From the NCBI GenBank assembly GCA_035610365.1, contig CM069438.1, positions 49,968,837 through 50,032,836 of the forward strand: 64,000 nt of DNA. The letters are read 5' to 3'. Below, in pieces: positions 11,554-21,762 of the stretch. Both the position numbers and the translations under genes were made by a program. Numbering within the stretch: the first letter of the stretch is position 1; every line of letters begins with the position of its first letter. The stretch is from Aquatica leii. Lineage: Eukaryota > Arthropoda > Insecta > Coleoptera > Lampyridae. The notes beneath the pieces are model-generated. The model was not told the origin of the DNA. It saw only the letters and a program-made list of their open reading frames with translations, and searched no databases.

Positions 11554-12853
11554 TGTTAGAAGCTTTATGTCTTACGAACCTTGCACGGCCAACTCACACA
11601 GTCGGAGGTAGGGGAGGTTCACAGGAAGTATGCTTAAGGGCGCCAGATAATCACAGGAGAAAGAAAAATAACAAGAGAGATTAACAATTATAATCACTTT
11701 AATGTATTAACGTTGGATACTAATAAGAATATATAAAATTTCTTTACGTATCGATGCTCGAATGGTTTCCATGTAGAATTAACAAATATATCACAGTTTT
11801 ACTTTAGTAGCGCAATAAATTGACAACTATACGCTAAATGCGCAATCCTTAAATACTAGAATGAATTCTCATTAACAAGCAGAGAAAACTTTGATTTTGT
11901 AATACATAAGATTTACTAGATATCGAAGTTCTCATACACGAATGCCCGCAGTATCGGCAACACACTACACATTGAAATCATGTCGAAACGAACAGCATCG
12001 AAAATCGTAGAATAAATATGTTTTTCCCTCACAGCATGCGATACAGTTACGTAAATGATTAAGATTACCTTATTGGTATATAAGCGATAACGTACTTACG
12101 GTTGTTAACATTAATTACAATTCTGTGAGTAACCTTCGTGATCACGATATAAAAGTTAAACAAATAACTCACCCCAACATCCAGTTTCCACTTTCGCGGA
12201 GAAAACGTTTTTCCGCCAGCGGCCTGTAATGAATAGTGAAAAGCAAATCGGATCACACACTAACTCACACAGAACAAGAAGCTTAAAAAATAGTATTAAT
12301 AAATCATTAAATGTTACATAAAAACCCGTTGTATCGTGTATTGCAGGTAACAATTTAGCACAGGTGGCTGATAACACAATCGACTAGTATACATGCAGTA
12401 ACATCTCCCACGGTAAGGCTTGTCGAGACCCCGTTTTCGTGGCGGAGAAAACGCCTTCCAAAAGCGTACGTGTTCGGTAACGGTGTTTCTTAATGATAAT
12501 TACTATTCACCATTTCTCTATTGAAAAGTACATCTGCTCGAAGCGGGTAGAAAATGGCTATTAAATTAAGGAGGAATTGCAAACAAATTTTAATAAAACG
12601 ACAGCAATTATCTTACCCTGTGACGACTCAAATATTACATGAACGTAATGTAATTACAATTTGATCCCCATTATTACGGATGTCACTTGAAAAATTACTT
12701 AAGACGTCCAGACCATTTTAAGCAATTGACAGCTTCACGATTTTTGTCGCAAAATGACAGCCACGAGAAAAGATCGGTAAAGGGCGTCAAAACCGGAATC
12801 TAATTTCGATTCAATATACAGGGTCATCCGTAATGAAAATTTCGTAAATAACA
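11554..12853. mobile_element. Solo LTR, family R, copy 2
   Basis: 1.30 kb, starting TGTTAGAAGCTTTATG and ending AAATAACA. It is flanked on both sides by the 4-bp duplication AAGA (11550-11553 and 12854-12857). The body shares TACGAACCTTGCACGGCCAA and GGGCGTCAAAACCGGAATCT with the other copies. No internal genes are attached. Confidence 0.92.
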
Positions 12854-13399
12854 AAGAAATTTAGTAAATAGTAGGCACAATTTATCAAGGACAAGCTCAC
12901 ATTATTTAATTTTTCTGTTTTTCCAAAGAGATAAAAAAATGTAAACTTCAATCACCAGAAACCAATAACAAAATAATAAATATAAAACAAAATTGATCAA
13001 TGATTAACAAGTACATGCAATTGCAAAAATTTAGTTCCAGACTACCAAGACATAATCGTTTAAAATTAGAACAATTACGTAGCACTTAACCTTAAACCTG
13101 GAGTTTTTCAACGTAGTATTAATAGCTACTTTGTCTACTAAAAATTGCCAAACTGGTCTTAAATACGATTAAATATTTAAAGATACTCGATCGGATCAAG
13201 TCAACGTAAACCTAATATTTATTAGCGAAAAGAGCTGAAGGCTGTATACTATATTTGATTAAAAATAAAATATTAAATAGTGATCTTAGATACAATGAAA
13301 GTACCTGAAGGCTTAATATAAGTAATAAGCGACTACATAAATCTTCTCAATTTTTGATGTCTAAATTCATTTTAGGCAATGCAAAGTGTTGCACTACAA
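12854..13399. other. No gene seen
   Basis: AT-rich spacer between the solo LTR and the Gypsy pol fossil. It could be eroded integrase sequence of that fossil, but nothing readable supports this. Confidence 0.5.
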
Positions 13400-14545
13400 G
13401 TGTTGTGCTAGCTTTTGTCTTTGGATGAGCAAAATTGTGCAATTTATCGAAATATTGCTTCCGAAAAGGAAGTGTTAGATAGGTGTGGAAAATTCACAAT
13501 ACAGTTGCACATTGTCTGCACTAATTATAATGGTATTTAAGTCCATGTCTGTACCGTTAGAAAGTAGATTTTGTAGCTCAGTATTTTATTTTTGTGTTTC
13601 TGCTGATTTCTTGTAATCTAGATGGAGTTTTCATAGATGGCATGAGTGATAAGTTATCAGCCACGACGTTATCTAATCCAGTAATATGCTACAAGTTTAT
13701 TGTGAACTGCGATATAAAGTCTAGATGACAATGTTGTCGTGGTGAAGCCTTTTCTGGTTTTTGATAAAAAGCATATACTAATGGCTTGTGATCTCACCGA
13801 TCACATTGTGTTCACCACACAATGAAATGTCGGCCTTCTATGCTATGCCTAAAACGTATAACAGCTAAGTATGCATCTAATAATTCCTTGTCATACGTAT
13901 TTATTTTGTTTGGACTGAGTTCAGCTTTCGAGAATAAAAAGATAATGGTTTGCACATATGCTTTTCAAATTGCTGGAGAACTGCGCTAACGACTTGACTG
14001 GAGGCATTGACCGCTATTGGAGCATCATATTTGGGAACTACTAGTAACGTAGCTTGTGATAATATTTTTTTAACTGTTTGAAAAATATTTTCAGATGTTT
14101 CGTTTTACTGTATATCATCTTAATAAAGAAGTTAACGGAACAGTTTTTGGGATGGAACGTATGTAAAAGTTTAACATTCCCAAGAATCCATGTAAGCTCT
14201 TGGCAGTTTTTGATTTAGAACGATCACTTCAATTCTGTCTTCTGGTAGACGTATTCCTTCTGAGTTAATGTTATCCAAGGAACTTGCCTGAGCTTTTACC
14301 AAAGTGACATTAGGATGATTCTATATTTGTACATATACAGGTACTCTTACAAACCGAAAGGTGCGGTTAAAGCTGTTTTCTTTATATCTTCTTTGACCAC
14401 TGGTATTTTGCGATAAGCCTTTTCTAACTTTTCATATAAGAGATGAGAGAAATTCTCGATGTGTCGGACTAGATATTTATCTGGATTAGTTCGAACATTA
14501 AAAGTTCTAGAATCACCACGGGGTTTAAGTATCCTTTTTGGGCAC
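13400..14545 (-). pseudogene. Gypsy (Ty3-type) pol fossil: RT and RNase H
   Basis: Read on the minus strand from 14543: VPKKD, then the RT text SHLLYEKLEKAYRKIPVVKE and TALTAPFG, equivalent to the fingers and palm of Gypsy RT. Next comes a RNase H region with VNASSQVVSAVLQQF, PLSFYSRKLNSVQTK, ELLDAYLAVIRFRHSIEGRH, and KASPRQHCHLDFISQF followed by HITGLDNVVADNLS. Stops and frame shifts are frequent and the catalytic RT YxDD part is not readable. It ends against the leader of the BEL/Pao element at about 14545, so the later insertion probably cut it. This is an old, dead copy. Confidence 0.82.
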
Positions 14546-14744
14546 TAGATGTAACGTTGAACTCTACTCGCTCAAAGATAGGCGTGCTATTCCTGTTTTT
14601 ACTAGGTTGTCGAATATTTATCGGGAGCCAACTTTCTTGGTCTACTCGAGATTGGTGGACCAGGAATTAAGTTCCATTTCCGGTCCATCCAAGGACCTTC
14701 CAGTCAAGAAAAGACAAGCCTATCAAACCAAGTAAGCCACCGAG

Positions 14745-16322
14745 ATGACCACTAACATGGACAAAAACGACGCTGAGCAATCACTACGCCGAAAGAAACA
14801 ATCCATTCAAATTCAACACCTGGACCAAACTATCCAATTAATCAACGAAGAAGTACAAGAAAACAAATCAAAATTACGATATGAACTGTTGCTCCAGAAA
14901 ATTAACAAGCAGTGGGAAACTATCCAAGTACTACATGAAGAAATAATGGTGTACGAAATTAATTTCCAAGACGACTACTTCAAAAATGATGAATATTTGT
15001 TAGCCGAGCGGTCCTACGAAGAAGCAGTTGAAGGTTTAGAACAAAAGATTGTTACAACTCAAAAGTTCCAAGAAGTATCTAAACCAAACCTAAAACTTCC
15101 TAAAATAGAAATTCCTTTTTTTGACGGAAGCTATGAAAACTGGCCAACCTTTAATGACATTTTCCTTAAAGTTATTCATGAAAATCCATCCTTAACCAAA
15201 ATTGAAAAAATGCAATACCTTAAAATCCACATCGGAGGACAACTAAGCAGAATGGTGCAGCATTTACAAATTACTGACATCAACTATGAAGTGGCTTGGG
15301 AACTACTGCAGAAGCGGTACCAAAATCAAAGATTAATCATTTCCAAATTAATTGACAAAATCATAGACATACCGCCAATCCAGAATGAATCTACGAATAA
15401 ACTACGACAACTGCATGATGTTATCACCGAATGTTTAAAAGCAATTGACAACTTAGGCGTTAGTACTACCTCCTGGGGGCCGATAGTTGCACGTATCATA
15501 ACTCGAAAGTGGGATCAAGAAACCAATCGTCTGTACGAACAATCTCTGAAGGCACCACACGAAATCCAAGACTTACAAGAGTTAATGGACTTTCTGAACC
15601 GAAGATTCCAGTCATTAGAATCAGTCACGGCGGCGAAGAAGACATGTTATAACGAAATGCAACAAACGTCTAAATTTAACAACTACAATTTGAATCCACA
15701 TGTTACAATCCACCATTCCAACTGCTGCGGATACTGTAAGCAGCAACATCTAATATACACCTGCCAAAAGTTTAAAGCGTTATCCATTATTGGCAGGATT
15801 CAATTCATAAAAGAACGACGACTCTGCTTCAACTGCTTGAACCACGACATCACGAAGAGATGCCGAAGTCAATTGCGGTGCCTCCAGTGCGGTCAACAGC
15901 ATCAAACAATGTTGCACAAAGAAAGACAGGCCAATTCAAAACCATATAATGGAAACACAACCTCCAAAAATTCAAACAAGATATCAAGCCAAAATTTACA
16001 AGAAAAAGCGAATCCTATTACCAGTCATCTTGGAAGACAAGACCAAACTACAATTTTGGCCACGGCCCTTGTACTTATTAAATCAGCAACAGGAACCATG
16101 GAATATTTACGAGTACTGATTGATCCCGGATCGCAATCAACATTCATGACAGAAAGAGCAGCGCAATCCTTGGGGCTACCAAGAGAGAAAATAAGAGCCG
16201 AAATAACAGGTCTGGGAGCAGGAGATCCAAAAATAGCAACCACAAAAATTCAAGCTTTACTTTATACTACCTGTCAAGTTTCTGGTGATGTCAAAATTAA
16301 CACAAGCGTTACCAAGCTCTGA
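14745..16322 (+). CDS. BEL/Pao Gag-protease polyprotein (open, 525 aa)
   Basis: The structural Gag and protease part of a BEL/Pao polyprotein. The N-terminal ~110 residues are predicted coiled coil (many Glu/Lys/Gln). Residues about 125-330 are the DUF1759-type Gag region, with FFDGSYENWPTFNDIF and an AWELLQKRYQNQ block. Two Cys/His knuckle regions follow around 325-395 (CGYCKQQHLIYTC, then CFNCLNHDITKRC and CLQCGQQHQTMLH). The aspartic protease begins near residue 455 with LIDPGSQSTF; the D-P-G-S form is usual in this clade. The frame closes shortly after the protease start, where a -1-type shift at about 16310 would rejoin pol. The ATG at 14745 follows an open leader (14538-14735) of unknown meaning. 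Confidence 0.88.
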   Translation: MTTNMDKNDAEQSLRRKKQSIQIQHLDQTIQLINEEVQENKSKLRYELLLQKINKQWETIQVLHEEIMVYEINFQDDYFKNDEYLLAERSYEEAVEGLEQKIVTTQKFQEVSKPNLKLPKIEIPFFDGSYENWPTFNDIFLKVIHENPSLTKIEKMQYLKIHIGGQLSRMVQHLQITDINYEVAWELLQKRYQNQRLIISKLIDKIIDIPPIQNESTNKLRQLHDVITECLKAIDNLGVSTTSWGPIVARIITRKWDQETNRLYEQSLKAPHEIQDLQELMDFLNRRFQSLESVTAAKKTCYNEMQQTSKFNNYNLNPHVTIHHSNCCGYCKQQHLIYTCQKFKALSIIGRIQFIKERRLCFNCLNHDITKRCRSQLRCLQCGQQHQTMLHKERQANSKPYNGNTTSKNSNKISSQNLQEKANPITSHLGRQDQTTILATALVLIKSATGTMEYLRVLIDPGSQSTFMTERAAQSLGLPREKIRAEITGLGAGDPKIATTKIQALLYTTCQVSGDVKINTSVTKL

Positions 16323-17270
16323 ACCAACTACAAAACTACGTTCTTGCAGACCCCACGTACAACAAACCCGACCCAATTGATGCCATCCTGGGGGCCGAAG
16401 AATTTGGAAAAATAATTCAGCATGGCATTGAGAAAACAAAAGATGAGTTACTGGGTCAAAAGACGGAATTAAGTTGGATATTATCAGGAATTGCAAAAGA
16501 ATATCAACACGATGATATAAAAATTATCAGCATGATTAGCCGCACCCAAGAAGACCAACAGTTAACAAAGTTTTGGAATCTCGAAGAAGTCATTTCTCCA
16601 GACGACGCAGCATGTGAAAAACATTACACAGAGACGACTAAAAGAAACTACGATGGAAGTTACACAGTCCAAATACCTTTCAAAAAAGAATTCGCACCTG
16701 AATTAGGATGTTCCAAAACTAAAGCCATTGCAAGATTACTACAACTCGAGAAAAGGTTACAAAAGGATAACCACTTGGCAGACCAATACCACAAGTTTAT
16801 GCAAGAATATTTAAACCTCGGCCACATGAAAGAAGTTCCACGCCATCTACTAGACGAAGGAAAATACTACATTCCACATCAACCAATTTTAAAATAGTCA
16901 AGTACCACTACAAAACTAAGAGTATTATTTGACGCATCATCCAAAGCATCCAATGGAGTGAGTCTCAACGAACTAATGTACACCGGACCAAGATTGCAAC
17001 AAGAACTCTCCGACATACTACTACGGTGGAGAAAACATCAAATTGCATTCAGCGCCGATATTGAGAAAATGTAGCGTCAAATTAAGATATCTGAAGAAGA
17101 CCAAAGATTCCACCGGATCCTATGGAGGTTTGACCAATTCACACCAATACAAGAATTTTGCCTCACGACTGTCACGTATGGGACAACTTCTGCACCATTT
17201 CTTGCAATAAGAACTCTTCAGCAATTGGCTGAAGACGAAAAAGTATTATACCCAAAAGCATTTAAAGTCA
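16323..17270 (+). pseudogene. BEL/Pao pol: protease end and RT fingers
   Basis: Continues the polyprotein in another frame: YVLADPTYNKPDPIDAILGA (end of the protease/DUF1758 region), then 16532-16897 with WNLEEVISPDDAACEKHYTE, the usual BEL/Pao linker before RT. After a TAG at about 16895 the same frame reads LRVLFDASSKASNGVSLNEL and FSADIEKM, a second stop, then RQIKISEEDQRFHRILWR and TTVTYGTTSAPFLAIRTL. These are RT blocks up to the edge of the solo LTR at 17271. Two nonsense codons make it inactive. Confidence 0.88.
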
Positions 17271-18551
17271 TGTTACAAGCTTTCTGGTTTTACGAACCTT
17301 GCACGGCCAAACTCACAATAGTCGGTGAGAGGGTAGGTTCACAAAAAAATATATAAAAGATGTTTCGGGGCGCCAGAGCTTATCCCAAAGTAATACTTCT
17401 GTCCGCTCACAACAGAATGGTGTAGAACTTGTAACAATTCGAAGATTCGTAATCCCTCTACTCAGCTGTTCGAGTAGCCCAAACTGGTTCGTAGGGAATA
17501 ATAAGCACACAAGAAAAATAATTAACACCTTTAATCGCCCTCAGTCTATCATTAACAGTTATCACAGTTGTAGTTGTACTAAGTAACAGTCATTACACCT
17601 CACAATTGGAGTTACTAAAGTCTAGAAAAATTTACATTAAATATTTACAACGGTATTAACGTTTGAGTTCGGAATAGTCAATTTAGAGAATTATAGAAAT
17701 AAGAAAAGTTAAGATCTCGATGCCTACAACATCGACAACCCACCACACACAATTATAAAGAACCGAAGTACATGTCTTTCAACTACATACAATATGCGAG
17801 ACATTGATTTCACTGATTTTAAATACCCTCACCCTCACCCGACCTCCAGTATCCACTAGCCCGAAGAAAAACGTTTTTCTTCTTCAGTGGCCTGCAATAA
17901 AATATTAACACGAATCGTGTCACAACCTCAACTCACAAGTGATAGTTCAGCTAAAACAATTTTGTATTAAATAATTCATGAAATCTATCTCAAAAGTAAA
18001 CAAAACGTGCATCGACTACTGTATGTAGTGAGATCTAAAATAGGTGATTATTAATATGATTAACGTCGTGTCATCCACGTGTAGTATAATTTTGCCCTGG
18101 ACGGCTCCACAAGACCCCAACTGCGTGGCTTGAAAATCGCCTTCCGTCAGCGCTCGAGTACGGCAACGTGATGCCTTATTTAGTATTAGTTTACGATATT
18201 CATTTATCGAGAATGTAACAGGTGCGAAATGAAGGAACGCAAAATGGCTGTTGAAAGGAAGAACGAATTACGAACGGATTTTTACTAAAAGACGACAGTA
18301 GCTTACCCTGTAACCCTTCGAACAAATTCGATGATTAACTAATTATAATTGGTTTTCCATTCTTTTCCAGATGGTAACGGATTTATATCAATATTCAATA
18401 GTTACAGACCATTTTATATATCATTTACGTGTGACGATTTTCCGTCAAATGACATCTAATGAGAAAAGGATCGTTAGAGGGCGTCAAAACCCGAATCTAA
18501 TTTCACGTCGAAAACACATAGGCGTACATAATGAAAATTTCGACCGTAACA
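17271..18551. mobile_element. Solo LTR, family R, copy 3, inside BEL RT
   Basis: 1.28 kb, TGTTACAAGC...CCGTAACA, flanked by the exact 4-bp duplication GTCA (17267-17270 and 18552-18555). Removing it joins the RT frame precisely, FKV directly followed by IMKYFYVDDV, so it inserted just before the catalytic YVDD box. It is younger than the BEL/Pao copy. Confidence 0.95.
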
Positions 18552-19496
18552 GTCATCATGAAATACTTTTATGTCGACGACGTTTTGTCTGAAGCGGATA
18601 ACATTGAAGAGGCCATTCAGCTGCAATCTCAAATTACTAAATTGCTAAAATCAGGAGGATTCACATTACGCAAATGGTCCAGTAATAAGCCTCAATTACT
18701 AGAAGCATTAACTGAAGAAATGAAGGATCAAGCCTCATTGGAAATAAACGAAGACAAAACGCGGAAATCCTTAGGAATCCATTGGGCACCGATTGAAGAC
18801 AATTTTTGTTTCAAAATAAGCACAACTCATCATCAGAGTGTTACAAAACGAATCATACTATCACAAATCGCTAAATTATTCGACCCATTGGGATGTATGG
18901 CTCCGGTAATAATAAAGGCCAAATTATTAATCCAAGAACTCTGGCTAGCAGATCTAGATTGGGACCAACCTGTTCCTGACGATATTAAAGCGAAGTGAAT
19001 CAACTTCAACGACCAACTCCAATGTATAGAAGACATTAGGGTACCACGATGGATAAAGTACATCAATGGCATGGATATACCATTACATGGTTTCTGTGAT
19101 GCCTCAGAAAGGGCATATGGCGCAGTAATATATGTTAGAACCATCAACGAAACAGGAGAAGTTACCACCACACTCCTAACAGCAAAATCTAAGGTTGCCC
19201 CAGCTAAATCAAAAACAACAATTCCAAGACTAGAGTTGTGTGCCGCTGTCTTACTTGCCAAATTAATGAAGAGGACCACCAGTGCCTTAGATATTCAGAA
19301 AACATCAGTCTATGCATGGACCGACTCAATGATAACCTTAGCTTGGATCAAAGGAGAAGCATCCAGATGGAAAACATTTGTAGCCAATCGAGTCGCAGAA
19401 ATAAACAATCTATTACCCTCTCAATGTTGGCAACACGTACCGTCAAAAGAAAACCTGGCGAATATGATATCCCGAGGAATGACAATAGCAAGATAA
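18552..19496 (+). pseudogene. BEL/Pao pol: RT active site and RNase H
   Basis: Starts with KYFYVDDVLSEADNIEEA (catalytic RT box). It continues through GGFTLRKWSSNKPQLLEAL and the connection ITTHHQSVTKR-like text to a TGA near 18996. The frame resumes with the RNase H: LHGFCDASERAYGAVIYVR (catalytic Asp), IPRLELCAAVLLAKL (catalytic Glu), YAWTDSMITLAWIKG (catalytic Asp) and HVPSKENLANMISRG. It ends at 19496 right after the RNase H. No integrase follows, so the element is truncated at this point. Confidence 0.9.
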
Positions 19497-20030
19497 AAAA
19501 CTGTCCAACCACACAGTTCGTTGTACGGAGTGTTGCCTAATCAAAGGAGCTTGCATAAGTATTATAAACTGTGATGTCGACGAATCTCGAATCATTATTT
19601 AATTTTCATTGTTCTACTTCACTACATTGCTATTTGTGATAGGGAACTATCGGTTGGGGTAAGTTTTTGTACTCCGAATTTTTTTGCGATTTATTATAAT
19701 ATTTTCGTTTATTAATTTGTTAAACAAAGTAGTTGATATAGTACTATTTAAATTGTGTTATCATATTAGAATCAATTATATGTAATCCATGTTAGTACCG
19801 AACACAATTAGTTGTACGGAGTGTTGCCTAATTAAAGGGCTCTGCATTACTATTATAAACTATTATATTTGTCGACAAATCTCTAATTGTTATTTAATTA
19901 TCAGTGTTCTACCTCTTCCTACTTGTTTTAAACTCTTATTCTCTTGTTGAAAATAAATATATTCTGGTTAAAACTTGTTTTGCAAATTGTTTCTTTTACT
20001 GATCAGCAGAGTTAAACGAGATCTGTATTT
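19497..20030 (+). repeat. LTR-like segment with direct repeat
   Basis: Two copies of a ~107-bp block lie about 290 bp apart (19516-19620 and 19807-19914). They share TTGTACGGAGTGTTGCCTAA, then ATTATAAACT and GTTCTACCTC-like ends. AATAAATA follows near 19950. The position directly after BEL/Pao pol, a TATAAA-like motif and a downstream polyadenylation signal suggest LTR sequence, perhaps partly duplicated. I cannot define clean TG...CA ends. Confidence 0.5.
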
Positions 20031-20661
20031 AATGATATTTACTCGTTTTAGCGCCTTTTTAAATTACTGCATAATAACCACACCGAGACATACGACCCTC
20101 TCGCCGAATTAGACTGAGCTCGTCGCCTGCATCTTTGAAATATTTTTTTTACATTTAAAAAACATAACAAAAAACTTAATGCTCTAAAAAAGGTATTAAA
20201 TGTTGTAGAAAAATAGATAAAACTTTATTACAATCTATCAAAATAAGAACAAACACGAGTACTCTTTTAGGAAAAATTTCTAGTCAATGTTAAAACTTTT
20301 AATTTTATTTTTGTGAAAGAACTTCACTTTATACGTAATAATAAAATAATAATTGAAAGCATTTAAGTTTAATACAGAAATCTTCTTCTTTACAAGATAG
20401 CTCTAACAATTTAATATGTGAACAAAATTGCAGCACATAAAGTGCTTCCATACGTAAATAAGAAGCAAATTACCCATATTGTACGATAAGTTGTAAATAT
20501 CATAACCAAAAAGAGCATTCGAGTACAAACTTTCCCGACACAACTACCGTATTATGATCGCATCGCCAGATACTTTTGCAACAAACCTGTAAACTTTACT
20601 GTTAAATTCTAAAACACAACCAAGACGTTTACAGTTTGACTTATTAAAGATTGATTTTCAG
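20031..20661 (+). other. Probable intron sequence before the Ig exon
   Basis: AT-rich, no ORF of note. It ends with a good 3' splice signal (TTGATTTTCAG at 20651-20661) directly before the Ig-encoding exon. Confidence 0.55.
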
Positions 20662-20922
20662 ATGTACCCGAAACACGTCTAGTTGGAATTCCAACGACCG
20701 ACGTTGAGGAATTGAAAGATTCAGTAGCTGTACGATGCATGGTAAATTCAAATCCAAGAGCCTCGGTGACGTGGAGAAGAGAAGGACAAAGCGTAGCTGC
20801 CAGCTTTCAAGAATTGTTACAATTTAGTCCTGTCGTAAGACAACACGCCGGGTTATATACGTGTCATGCCAGAAACCAAGCTGGAGAATCTCCACCGCTA
20901 CGTTTTCATTTGGATGTAAAAT
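20662..20922 (+). CDS. Single exon encoding an immunoglobulin domain
   Basis: 261-bp exon between TTGATTTTCAG and the donor GTAAGTTA at 20923. It is phase 1 at both ends, the normal phase for a shuffled Ig exon. The 87 residues form an I-set-type domain: VPETRLVGIPTTDVEELKDS, the B-strand Cys in VAVRCMVNSNPRA, the core Trp in VTWRRE, and the F-strand motif HAGLYTCHARNQAG with Y-x-C. The D-x-G-x-Y-x-C motif has His for Asp. This is an extracellular adhesion-type domain. The rest of the gene lies outside the window, in introns longer than the visible flanks. I cannot name the gene; cell-adhesion or axon-guidance receptors such as the Sidestep, Echinoid or Turtle types are possible. Confidence 0.85.
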
Positions 20923-21221
20923 GTAAGTTAATTCGTTTTTTTATATAACAAATTGCGCAAAAAAAATACCTCAGCGGCAGACTGAAATACACATTTATTT
21001 AATCCTGTATGAAGACCCGGGAGCACATTTATCAGATCCCTTATAACCTCTAGCGGCCGACATATCATAACGTTACTAGCAGCGCCACCTGGTGTACGAT
21101 TTTATTTTTCTTATTTTTCAAACGTGATTGCGACGTAAATCTTCTTCCGACACAATGAAAAAGAACTAATTATTGATTAACAATTTTATATAAATTATTA
21201 CGGTGGCTCAAGAATTGTATA

Positions 21222-21762
21222 TACAGTATTGGACATATGAAGCGCAACACTGCACGTGTTACATAAAATTCTAATGTATTTTGAAACCGGATTATTTTCT
21301 GCTTATTGTTTTCTTACGAGCTTTTACTTTCTTTATTTACGACTTATAATATTCGATCATCCCTAGCTGTACTCTTTTTCTTTGGCCCACCACGTGTTTT
21401 ATTTTCCATCTTACCGGTTTCTGCATATTTTTTTAAAAACCGACTCACTGTTAAAGGGCTACACTTAATTCGACGACTAATTGCCCGTACAGAAAAGTTT
21501 TCTTTATTTAATGCTATTATAACAGCTTTTTCTTGATTTGTTAATAACTTATAATTTGCCATAACTTTGCGATCTTGACTGTTCCCAAGTATAAACAACA
21601 CTAAAATATATTTTTAAAATGCAATTTTGTAGCCAATAAGCCGTAAATAAGACATGTAAAAACGTTTTAAGAAAACAATAAACAAAAGATAATCGGATTT
21701 CAAAATACAATAAAATTTTATATAACACAGGTAGTGTTGCGGTTCATATGTCCAATACTGTA
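21222..21762 (-). mobile_element. Tc1/mariner element, internally deleted
   Basis: 541 bp including TA duplications at 21222-21223 and 21761-21762. The ends are CAGTATTGGACATATGAA and its inverse, within terminal inverted repeats that stay similar for about 70-100 bp (GCAACACT..., TTTTGAAA.CCGATTA). It contains only the start of a transposase on the minus strand. It is non-autonomous and probably mobilised by a full-length relative. Confidence 0.93.
21344..21601 (-). CDS. Tc1-like transposase N-terminal DNA-binding domain only
   Basis: 85 codons, intact, ending inside the element. NYKLLTNQEKAVIIALNKEN begins the first helix-turn-helix. VRAISRRIKCSPLTVSRFLK is its recognition part, and TRGGPKKKSTARDDRIL matches the GRPK-type linker and second-domain start of Tc1 transposases. 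The DDE catalytic domain is absent. The product, if made, could bind the TIRs but not cut. The N-terminal MLFILGNSQDRK may not be native; MANYKLL is the likelier start. Confidence 0.75.
   Translation of the reverse strand: MLFILGNSQDRKVMANYKLLTNQEKAVIIALNKENFSVRAISRRIKCSPLTVSRFLKKYAETGKMENKTRGGPKKKSTARDDRIL

Larger units (their letters stand above)
14546..19496 (+). mobile_element. BEL/Pao retrotransposon, truncated
   Basis: Plus-strand element with leader, gag with zinc knuckles, aspartic protease, RT and RNase H. The integrase is missing, and there is no intact LTR at the 5' side, where a Gypsy fossil abuts. A family-R solo LTR sits within the RT. Lesions are few: one frame shift near 16310 and stops at about 16895, 17073 and 18996. 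The copy is therefore much younger than the BEL/Pao relic at 54430-58050, which has the related gag text FDGSYENWPNFNDLF. Confidence 0.92.

Noticed and set aside
12854-14545. Family-R LTR at 11554 as the 3' LTR of the Gypsy fossil
   Set aside because: The LTR has its own AAGA duplication on both sides, so it is a separate solo insertion.
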